Shown one piece after another: positions 39,943-47,019 of a DNA stretch of 47,019 nucleotides. The stretch comes from a bacterium (GTDB lineage: Bacteria; JAJVIF01; JAPKYR01). The notes beneath the pieces were generated by a model. That model was not told the origin of the DNA. It saw only the letters and a program-made list of their open reading frames with translations, and did no database searches. The stretch's first letter is position 1. Each line of letters begins with the position of its first letter. The position numbers and the translations under genes were made by a program. The DNA is taken from assembly GCA_026394215.1 (NCBI GenBank), contig JAPKYR010000182.1, positions 1 to 47,019 on the forward strand. The letters run 5' to 3'.

Positions 39943-42774
39943 TTACGGCCCATATCGCGCGACAAAGATATCCACATAACCGGCTGCAGTTAGGATTATC
40001 TCATTCGGCTCGCCAGGTCCGAATATTGCAGAATATCTGAAGTCTCCTGTTACAACTGCAGAATCATCCGTAAGCGCCGTGATTCCTTCACCAGCATCAA
40101 CATCTAACCCTCCCGCACGTTTCGCCCAAACGAGTAAGCCATCCGGGTTGTAATGCGCGACGAAGATAGCATGCCAACCATCGCAAATCAGTACTGTCTC
40201 GTTAGGCTCGCCCTCTCCGAATATGCCTGATTCAGCAAAATATCCCGTCACGACAGTCGAATTGTCCGAAAGTGTCGTGATTCCTGAGCCATGATTAAAG
40301 GTTTCCTCACCACCTGCGCATTTCGCCCATGCGAGTGTACCGTCAGTGTTGAAACGCGCGATGAAGATAGCGGAATCGGGTGTTGAAGCGCAAGTCATAA
40401 CAGTCTCGTTTGGCTCCCCAGGTCCGAAGATGGTATTGCCCCGACACCATCCTGTCACGACTGTTGAATTATCCGAAAGTGTCGTGATCCCATAGCCAGA
40501 GCTGGTTCCATAGTCGCTTTTCGCCCAGGCGAGTGTGCCATCCGGGTTGTAACGCGCAATGAAGAAAGCATCATAACCATTGGAAGTCAGGATTGTCTCG
40601 TTAGGCTCGCCCTCTCCAAAAGTGGCCGAGTCTTCAAACACTCCTGTCACGACTGTCGAATCGTCCGAAAGCGATGTGATTCCATAGCCTCTGTCATCGT
40701 GGTAAATTCCTTTGGCGCGTTTCGCCCACGCGAGTGTGCCATCTGGATTGTAACGCGCGATGAAGATATCCGAATCTCCAACGGAAGTCAGGACTGTCTC
40801 GTTCGGCTCACCTGTGCCGAATGTAGCCGTTGCAGAAAAATACCCTGTTACGACCGTCGAATCGTCGGAAAGCGAGGTGATTCCAAAGCCCCCATCAAAA
40901 TAAATCCCTCCTGCCATTTTCGCCCAGATGAGGATGCCATCAGGATTGTAATGCGCGATGAAGATATCGGAATTTCCAGCGGAAGTCAGGACTGTCTCAT
41001 TAGGCTCGCCCGGTCCAAATGTGGCTGATCCTCCAAAGAATCCTGTCACGACTGTCGAATTGTCCGAAAGCGTCGTGATTCCATCGCCAGATCCTCCGGC
41101 GCTCTTCGCCCAAGCGAGTGTACCGTCCGGGTTGTAGCGCGCGATGAATAAACCACCAGAAGTCAGGACTGTCTGGTTCGGCTCACCAGGCCCGAATGTG
41201 GCCGACCCATAAAACACTCCTGTCACGACTGTCGAATTATCTGAAAGTGCCGTGATTGCATTGCCCTTTTCAAAACCGTGTCCTCCGGCGTCTTTCACCC
41301 AGCAAAGACACCCTGGTACTGCAGGGAGAATATAAACCTCCAATGGTTCGTCAAGAGTGTCTGTCGCACCTTCATCATCGGTGACCCGCAATTGCACATA
41401 ATATGTGCCTGCATCGCTCCATGTGTGCTCGATTTCTTCCCCAGTGTCATCAAATATACCATCATTATCCCAGTCCCACTCATAAAGCTGGATTGACCCG
41501 CCATCGGGATCGTACGAATTCGAACCTGAAAAACTAATCGGACAATTTTCATACTGCGAATTCGGTACAGCTTCAGCAATAGCTACCGGATTTACATATA
41601 CTTTCTCAACGACTGTCAGAGTCTGCAATTGATATGCAGTCAGATCGAGCCACGGTTTTCCGACCGGATCATTCTCGTCCGCTACTACTCCGATAAGGCA
41701 TATGTAATCGCCGATAGGAGCAAGTTTAGTATTTGAAACTGTTACTTCATAACTCGCAAAACCGCTCCCATCGCTTATCCATGCAGCGGTCGATACACCG
41801 TCGAAAAGCTCCGGACATTCGACTAACGGGTCGTGATATGTCGATTTTCCCTGCCAGTCATAGACATCGATCAACAATATCGTCTCGCCACCCGCGTCTG
41901 TTAAGCCCTGCCCTATCTGTTCTTCAGAAACAGAAATATTCCAGGGCTCCAGGCAGTTCGCATCGGTACCAAAATCATTGAGCGGATCGTCGACCGGTTC
42001 CGAAATCGGCGGCGCCCATGAGACATCGACGGCATATCCGATGACAAAAGTGTCGGACGGAAGCTTCATCGAGAGTGTCTTCACGTCGAGCGACCCGGCG
42101 TAAAAGGCATTGCGGTTATTAGCCGGATCGTCGGTACGGAAATAAATAAATCCATTGATATCCGAATTGGGCACTGTCTGTGTCGATAATTTGCCCGGAA
42201 AATATTTCTGAAAATCCCCGACAGGTGCGGTTAGTGTCGAGCCGTTATACAATGCGGTGTAGCCGTCGGCGTTGAGAAGCAAGCCTTCGCCAATGGAAGG
42301 ATCGGAAATCGACTTCCCGATCGATGGAAACGCATGGCTTCCGTTGAACATGATAATTGTCCTGATATCGAAAACGGAGTATAAAAGTCCGTCGAACGGG
42401 TGATCGATTCGAATATCCAGATCCAGGTACTGATAACCCGGTCCTGGAAAATTGAAACCCATGATCCTGAAACAGTCGTAGCACGGCGCTCCCTCGAGAA
42501 ATTTCAGGACGTTAAAATGGATTTCCCCTTCACGTACCGGGATTATCTCGATTTTCGGGCTGTCGGGATTTTCCACATCGACATAAATAAAATTGTACGC
42601 AAGCAGGTAATGGCTCCCCTCGCTTGAATCAGGCGCTGCCGCAGCATTCCCCGTTAATTCCGACGGGGAAAATGCCGCATCGGGAGTGACAGGCTGCGAG
42701 CCCTGTCCGGCACAGCCGGAAATAATCAACCACATCATTGCGATGATAAGAAGAATAAAACATGATCGGTGCAT
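39943..42774 (-). CDS. Lipoprotein with shared N-module, PKD domain and seven SBBP repeats
   Basis: A 943-residue lipoprotein. Signal ends IISGC (Cys21). The shared N-module (about residues 52-390) shows HYLLAYNFIYVD, IPVREGEIHFNVLKFL, FDIRTIIMF, LLLNADGYTALYN, YAVDVSWAPP and LIDVYDWQG. One PKD domain (about 395-485; YEWDWDNDGIFDDTGEEIEHTW) is followed by seven repeats of about 60 residues: ITTLSDNSTVVTGFF...FGPGEPNETVLTS...IFIARYNPDGTLAWAK. Seven repeats suggest one seven-bladed propeller closed at the C-terminus. Repeat DNA is highly similar between copies. RBS GGGGAGG is eight bases before ATG; an extended -10 (TGCTATAAT) lies upstream. Confidence 0.88.
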   Translation of the reverse strand: MHRSCFILLIIAMMWLIISGCAGQGSQPVTPDAAFSPSELTGNAAAAPDSSEGSHYLLAYNFIYVDVENPDSPKIEIIPVREGEIHFNVLKFLEGAPCYDCFRIMGFNFPGPGYQYLDLDIRIDHPFDGLLYSVFDIRTIIMFNGSHAFPSIGKSISDPSIGEGLLLNADGYTALYNGSTLTAPVGDFQKYFPGKLSTQTVPNSDINGFIYFRTDDPANNRNAFYAGSLDVKTLSMKLPSDTFVIGYAVDVSWAPPISEPVDDPLNDFGTDANCLEPWNISVSEEQIGQGLTDAGGETILLIDVYDWQGKSTYHDPLVECPELFDGVSTAAWISDGSGFASYEVTVSNTKLAPIGDYICLIGVVADENDPVGKPWLDLTAYQLQTLTVVEKVYVNPVAIAEAVPNSQYENCPISFSGSNSYDPDGGSIQLYEWDWDNDGIFDDTGEEIEHTWSDAGTYYVQLRVTDDEGATDTLDEPLEVYILPAVPGCLCWVKDAGGHGFEKGNAITALSDNSTVVTGVFYGSATFGPGEPNQTVLTSGGLFIARYNPDGTLAWAKSAGGSGDGITTLSDNSTVVTGFFGGSATFGPGEPNETVLTSAGNSDIFIAHYNPDGILIWAKMAGGIYFDGGFGITSLSDDSTVVTGYFSATATFGTGEPNETVLTSVGDSDIFIARYNPDGTLAWAKRAKGIYHDDRGYGITSLSDDSTVVTGVFEDSATFGEGEPNETILTSNGYDAFFIARYNPDGTLAWAKSDYGTSSGYGITTLSDNSTVVTGWCRGNTIFGPGEPNETVMTCASTPDSAIFIARFNTDGTLAWAKCAGGEETFNHGSGITTLSDNSTVVTGYFAESGIFGEGEPNETVLICDGWHAIFVAHYNPDGLLVWAKRAGGLDVDAGEGITALTDDSAVVTGDFRYSAIFGPGEPNEIILTAAGYVDIFVARYGP

Positions 42775-42810
42775 TAGCTAATCCTCCCCAAGCATTGTGC
42801 AATAATATTA

Positions 42811-42819
42811 ATTATAGCA
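42811..42819 (-). promoter_or_regulatory. Extended -10 promoter of the PKD/SBBP lipoprotein
   Basis: On the minus strand TGCTATAAT (-10 at 42816-42811) lies about 37 bases before the ATG at 42774. No good -35 is visible, as usual for extended -10 promoters. Confidence 0.6.
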
Positions 42820-42861
42820 CTAAATTACCTCACCTCTCCAAAATATTAATGAATAGCCCTT

Positions 42862-44871
42862 TTATAGACTGTTAGTAACTTCCACCAGTTCGGGATTCGC
42901 ATGCTGCCCGTTTGTGGCGCGTTCCTGAGCAAGTCCGTAGCGTTGTTCAACAGATGCAAGTATGGCTGTGAGCATTTCCTTGTAGCCCATGCCCTGAATT
43001 TTTGCCATTTTCGCGAGATGGCCATCCCAGCACCAGCCGGGATTCGGATTAACCTCGAGCAGCTTTGGGTTGCCTTCGGAATCGAGACGCCAGTCAAAGC
43101 GGCAGTAGTCGCGGCATTCAAGCCGCTCATACAACCTTAAACAGCAGGCAATCACGAATTTCTCGGTTTCTTCCGGAAGCTGCGCGGGGATGGATGTGAT
43201 TTTAAAATAGGGGGAATCGGGAAGCCACTTTGCCTCGTATCCGCACAACCTTGGAAGATCCTGCGGCAGCAAGGAATAATCTTCCTCGATTATCGGAAGC
43301 ACCGTGTAAGAATCGGGAGGATTACCGATTATCCCGACCGAAATATCGGAACCGGTCAGGAATTCCTCGACAAGGATCGGTTTATCGTATCCGAATTTGT
43401 CCTTGATTTCCTTGATTGCGTTTTCCAATTCCTTGACGTTGTTCGCGATACTTCTCTGGGTAATCCCAAAGCTCGAATCGCCAAAATTCGGCTTCGTGAT
43501 AACCGGAAAGCCGAATGGAATTTCCATGATCGTGTCTTCCGGCCTGATAATATCCGCTTCAGCGACGGGAATATCCATTTCCTTCGCGAGCCCCCTTGTG
43601 AGCGACTTGTCATAACAAATGGCAAGGCACTGAGGACCTGCCCCGGAGTAAGGGATGTTTAACGCTTCAAGCAGGCTCGGCACATGAAGCTCCAGCCTCG
43701 GATTGTTGTTGAAGCCCTCATCGCAGAGGTTTAATACTACATCGGTTTTACCCTTAAGTTCGGTAAGGTCGTGAATTAAAGTATCGTGATTGTCGATGAA
43801 CTTGAAACTGTATTCGGGAAGGCCCCTCAATGCGTCTTTCATCTGGTCGATAGTATAAAAATCGTCGTCATCGAAAACCGATTGAGGTTTCAGCGGATCG
43901 AATTTCCGAGGATCTCCAAGTATGACGACGACATTTCTGACATCCTTTTTTTTGCTCTTCGACTTGGACCATTCTTTCTTGACCTGCGCCGTCAGGATCA
44001 TCCTCTTCTCCATCATACCGAGATCCTGGTTACGCTGCGAATCCGGGATGATCGTTCCATGACTTTCGAAGCTTGTGTAACCGGCCGCGAGAAGCAGTTT
44101 CCCCATGCTCTCGTCCGTGTATAACCGTTCAGCATAGAACTGGTCGGCGATGACGCCCTTATCGACATGGGTCACGACTTCCCTTGAGACCAGCCTGTGA
44201 CCGTCGATTGAAAGCGATCTTTCCCTGCAGACGAACATGTTATTGCTGATCCATTCCCATGATCGCGGCTGATAATTATTTTTCAGGAACCCTCCGTCCG
44301 CGACATCGAGAAGAATACGTCCCCACGGTTTCAGGACACGGAACACTTCCTTGAGCACGCGCATGTCGTCCTGCATGGTTTCGAAATAGCCGATGCTGTT
44401 TCCAAGAATCATAACGACATCGAATGTATCCGGCGAAAATGGAAGCTTTCTCGCGTCCCCTTCGCGGAATTTAGCCACGAGGTTTTCTTTTTTCGCCCTG
44501 CTGCGCGCCCTCTGGATCAGGTAATGCGAGCGATCGAAACCGACGATATTGCTGAATCCCCTTCGCGATAATTCCAGCGAATGCCGTCCCTGTCCGCAGC
44601 ACAGATCGAGGATGTGATCATCCTTGTTAATGTTTAACAGAGTGCTGAAATGATCGATTTCAGTGGCCGTCAGACGGTTATCGTCGACTACATCGCCATC
44701 CGTTTTCATGTAGATGGAGTTGAAAATGTACCGCCACCAGTCTGACTTGACATGCTCTTCGAGGTTTGGGACCTCTCCCTTCATGATCTGCTTGCCCGAT
44801 TTGCTTTTCTCTTTTTCTTTATCCTTTTCCTTACTTCCAGGATCAGGTACCTCGCTTTTGTCGTTTACCAT
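42862..44871 (-). CDS. Fusion of SAM methyltransferase and D-Ala-D-Ala-ligase-like ATP-grasp
   Basis: About 669 residues in two enzymes. After a Lys/Glu/Ser-rich, disordered-looking N-terminus comes a class I methyltransferase (about residues 40-310; ILDLCCGQGRHSLELS is SAM motif I, then FDVVMILGNSIGYF and VFRVLKPWGRILLDV). A basic linker (KSKSKKKDVRN) leads to a Ddl-like ATP-grasp ligase (about 320-640; LNLCDEGFNNNPRLELHVPSLLE, AICYDKSLTRGLAKEMDIP, FPVITKPNFGDSSFGI, ILVEEFLTGSDISVGI, CRDYCRFDWR and EVNPNPGW). The product is unknown; amide-bond formation plus methylation of one substrate is the inference. Start: AGGA six bases before ATG 44871; the track's GTG at 44913 also has GGAAG and remains possible. 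Confidence 0.85.
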   Translation of the reverse strand: MVNDKSEVPDPGSKEKDKEKEKSKSGKQIMKGEVPNLEEHVKSDWWRYIFNSIYMKTDGDVVDDNRLTATEIDHFSTLLNINKDDHILDLCCGQGRHSLELSRRGFSNIVGFDRSHYLIQRARSRAKKENLVAKFREGDARKLPFSPDTFDVVMILGNSIGYFETMQDDMRVLKEVFRVLKPWGRILLDVADGGFLKNNYQPRSWEWISNNMFVCRERSLSIDGHRLVSREVVTHVDKGVIADQFYAERLYTDESMGKLLLAAGYTSFESHGTIIPDSQRNQDLGMMEKRMILTAQVKKEWSKSKSKKKDVRNVVVILGDPRKFDPLKPQSVFDDDDFYTIDQMKDALRGLPEYSFKFIDNHDTLIHDLTELKGKTDVVLNLCDEGFNNNPRLELHVPSLLEALNIPYSGAGPQCLAICYDKSLTRGLAKEMDIPVAEADIIRPEDTIMEIPFGFPVITKPNFGDSSFGITQRSIANNVKELENAIKEIKDKFGYDKPILVEEFLTGSDISVGIIGNPPDSYTVLPIIEEDYSLLPQDLPRLCGYEAKWLPDSPYFKITSIPAQLPEETEKFVIACCLRLYERLECRDYCRFDWRLDSEGNPKLLEVNPNPGWCWDGHLAKMAKIQGMGYKEMLTAILASVEQRYGLAQERATNGQHANPELVEVTNSL

Positions 44872-45133
44872 TTTTTTCCTACCCTCTTGTCGGAATATTA
44901 ATTTGTAAACCACTGAGTCTTCCTTATTTTCTGACTGTGGCTTCGCGATTAATATTTAAACAGTTTTGAGGGGATGTAAATAGCTTATGGGAAATATATG
45001 GAATTTTCGCAAGCGGAAAAAAATTCCAGCTCACCTGCCGGTAGCACTGTCGAGTCGGCGAACCCGTCAATCCGCAACTCATCCAATTCAATCCGCACTA
45101 CTTCTATTACATTTTTTACGCTAGAATATCCCC

Positions 45134-47019
45134 ATGTCGCGGATCGACCAATGGCGTCTTGTGAGAGCCGACCTGTATATCTTCGGGCTGCTGCTTCTGC
45201 TTGTCCTCTGGACATTCCGCGGCGTCATTCTCGGCACGCACGATCCGTTCATGAGTTCGCTAAGGAATTACGAGCCGTGGAAGAGCCAGCTTCCGTCAGC
45301 GGAATGGTCGCGACCCGAAAGTTTCGCCGACGATCCCACCACGCAGACATACCCGTGGGCGGTCTTCGCGCACGAGAATCTTCAGAACGGCGATTTTCCG
45401 CTCTGGAATTCAAGGATGTTTTCCGGCACGCCATTCACCGCGAACCGTCTTACCGGGCTGTTCGATCCGCTCGTTCTGATTCCGGTCTGGCTTTTCAATC
45501 CGGTCACTGCCCTTTCAATAATTTATTTTATCCATTACATGCTTGCCGCATGGTTTATGTACTTATTTCTGAAATCGCTTGGAATCTCGCGTCCGGCATC
45601 GGCATTCGGGACAATCGCGTTCATTTTCCAGGGAGCGTATATACCCTGGATGGGATTTATCGTCGCCGACAAATGCTACATCGTGATGTCGATGTACTAC
45701 CTCCATCGCGCCTGCGCACTCAGGGACATCCGCGGAATCATCGGATTCATAATTTCATTTACGCTGCTGACTTTGGCAAGTTATCCGCAGATGGTCGTGT
45801 TCGGGATCTACATTTTTATCGCATGGGTATTGTTCGCGTACGGGGATGGTCTGAAGCCGGGATTAAAAAGGTTTTCCGGGCTTGCTATCATGCTTGTCGC
45901 GGTTTTCCTTCTCGGCGCGATGCAGAATCTTCCGACAATAGAATTTTTCCGGCAGTCGATACGCGCGCTTGCGGAATTCAATACGGAACTGCAGTCGATG
46001 ACCGACCTTGAGCGTCACACATCGCCCGCCTATCTCCTCGCGATTTTCTTCCCAACCCTGTGGGGCGATTACCTTGTCGATCCGATCAGCACACTGCCGC
46101 AATTTGTTCTGGGAATTTACAATCATACGTACATCGGGATTCTCGCGGCTTTCGGATTCCTGTTCTTCCCCATCGTCTGGCGAAACAGATTTGCAAAACT
46201 GTTCGCGATCATCGCGCTCTTCGGGCTTTTATGTCTCGCCTTCAACGGGTTTTACGAAGTGATAGTGAAAATCCTGCCCGGGTTCAGGATCAGCACGGTG
46301 AAGCCGGATTTCCTGACGCTGACTTCCATGATCATCGTCGCGAGCTTTGTCCTGGATAACATACTTTCCCGATTGAAAGCCGATGTCGATTTCACAAAAA
46401 AATTTGAAAAAGTATTTGGATTCCTGCTTCTCATGATGGTCGTGATTGGCGCGGGGTTTATGCTTGTACGCGTACTGCCGGTCGTCCTTCCGGTTCAGGT
46501 GTCTCTGGTTATTATGACAATATTCGGACATCTCATTTTTGTCTGGATCACGGCGATACTCATGTATGCTTACACGCGCGGACGTTTGAGCAACGGCGCT
46601 CTGGCGTCGGTGATAGTGATTCTCGCGATAATCGACCTTGTCCCTTATCATGAGCATTTCATGCCGCTGGTTCCAAAAGGGAAAACATGTTTCGAGACGG
46701 CGAGTATCGGATTCCTGGAAGAAAAAATGGGAGAGGATGGTCCGTTCCGGATTTTCAGAGACCGATCGACCATACTCGCGCCAAACTCACCAATGATCTA
46801 CGATCTCGATGAACCGGGCGGATTCGACAGCTTCGTGTCGGCGGACTACGCCCACTTTTTTAGATCGATCGATCCGTCAATGAGCAGAAATTCCAGGACA
46901 CTCGACCTTCCGTCCGATCCGATCCACTATTCGCAGCCGTTCTGGAATTTTCTTGGGATCAGGTACCTTCTGTTCACTGAAAAAAATGACTCGCTCCCAC
47001 CGCCATGGGAACCAGCATG
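45134..47019 (+). CDS. YfhO-like multi-pass membrane protein, 3' end beyond window
   Basis: The frame from ATG 45134 is open to the window edge (628 codons seen), so the track lists only shadows. The product has an N-terminal helix (LYIFGLLLLLVLWTF) and a loop GTHDPFMSSLRNYEPWKSQLP. Then come TYPWAVFAHENLQNGDFPLWNS and FSGTPFTANRLTGLFDPLVL, a layout found in YfhO / glycosyltransferase-C-like membrane proteins, followed by ten or more helices. The last visible part is a soluble segment (FLGIRYLLFTEK). It is a distant homologue of the protein at 2005-4323. There is no Shine-Dalgarno site; a TAGAAT box ends only about seven bases before ATG, so the mRNA may be leaderless. Substrate unknown. Confidence 0.8.
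   Translation, partial: MSRIDQWRLVRADLYIFGLLLLLVLWTFRGVILGTHDPFMSSLRNYEPWKSQLPSAEWSRPESFADDPTTQTYPWAVFAHENLQNGDFPLWNSRMFSGTPFTANRLTGLFDPLVLIPVWLFNPVTALSIIYFIHYMLAAWFMYLFLKSLGISRPASAFGTIAFIFQGAYIPWMGFIVADKCYIVMSMYYLHRACALRDIRGIIGFIISFTLLTLASYPQMVVFGIYIFIAWVLFAYGDGLKPGLKRFSGLAIMLVAVFLLGAMQNLPTIEFFRQSIRALAEFNTELQSMTDLERHTSPAYLLAIFFPTLWGDYLVDPISTLPQFVLGIYNHTYIGILAAFGFLFFPIVWRNRFAKLFAIIALFGLLCLAFNGFYEVIVKILPGFRISTVKPDFLTLTSMIIVASFVLDNILSRLKADVDFTKKFEKVFGFLLLMMVVIGAGFMLVRVLPVVLPVQVSLVIMTIFGHLIFVWITAILMYAYTRGRLSNGALASVIVILAIIDLVPYHEHFMPLVPKGKTCFETASIGFLEEKMGEDGPFRIFRDRSTILAPNSPMIYDLDEPGGFDSFVSADYAHFFRSIDPSMSRNSRTLDLPSDPIHYSQPFWNFLGIRYLLFTEKNDSLPPPWEPA

Noticed and set aside
44998-46011. 337-codon plus-strand ORF
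   Set aside because: Out-of-frame shadow of the YfhO-like gene that starts at 45134. The product is Arg/Ser-rich without membrane segments or family motifs.
1-47019. tRNA, rRNA, CRISPR array, transposase or phage genes
   Set aside because: I looked for tRNA T-loop motifs with acceptor stems, evenly spaced direct repeats with unique spacers, and transposase or integrase motifs, and saw none. The tandem repeats present are inside protein genes.

Overview
The window is about 47 kb of chromosome from an unidentified diderm bacterium. An outer-membrane cytochrome-porin, at least six signal-peptidase-II lipoproteins and strong Shine-Dalgarno sites point to a Gram-negative-type cell envelope. Base composition looks balanced. 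The phylum cannot be named from the sequence. The mix of PKD, SBBP and LVIVD lipoproteins with unknown modules is the kind seen in metagenome-derived candidate phyla. I found no rRNA, tRNA, CRISPR array, transposase or phage gene.

Layout. 1-4.3 kb (minus): a PcrA/UvrD helicase cut by the left edge and missing from the ORF track, then a YfhO-like multi-pass membrane protein. 4.4-8.0 kb (plus): a 39-codon copy of the 5' end of an NfeD-like gene, an M42 aminopeptidase, the intact NfeD-like gene, flotillin and a terminator. 8.1-12.3 kb (minus): a hydrogenase-maturation-type protease, a seven-repeat SBBP lipoprotein, a cluster of small hairpins, HU, and a 41-codon membrane-peptide gene with its own RBS and terminator. 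12.6-18.1 kb (plus): an Ig/FN3 lipoprotein with promoter and terminator, then an ABC ATPase, an alpha/beta hydrolase, galU and a PAS histidine kinase.

18.5-20.8 kb (minus): a two-gene operon of a di-heme peroxidase and a Cyc2-like fused cytochrome-porin with an ATGA overlap, edged by small structured sequences. 20.9-21.9 kb: an M42 peptidase broken by an internal deletion and a frameshift. 22-44.9 kb: a surface-lipoprotein region holding a 1.9-thousand-residue lipoprotein with about eleven new-looking Cys-paired repeats, a PKD/LVIVD lipoprotein, and three more large lipoproteins. Interspersed are an M28 peptidase, folD and an M18 aminopeptidase; a methyltransferase/ATP-grasp fusion ends the block. 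45.1 kb to the end: a second YfhO-like membrane protein, cut by the right edge.

The strongest candidate for an undescribed system is the lipoprotein family. Four large lipoproteins (22.1, 30.3, 37.2 and 39.9 kb) share a roughly 350-400-residue N-terminal module that I do not recognise, followed by different C-terminal cargo: Cys repeats plus a lectin-like end, a propeller-like end, TIG plus the same end, or PKD plus SBBP propeller. They look like interchangeable outer-surface proteins on a common base. They sit among several metallo-aminopeptidases, which fits, by inference, a cell that binds and digests peptides. The Cyc2-like/peroxidase operon is a second notable unit and suggests electron transfer across the outer membrane.
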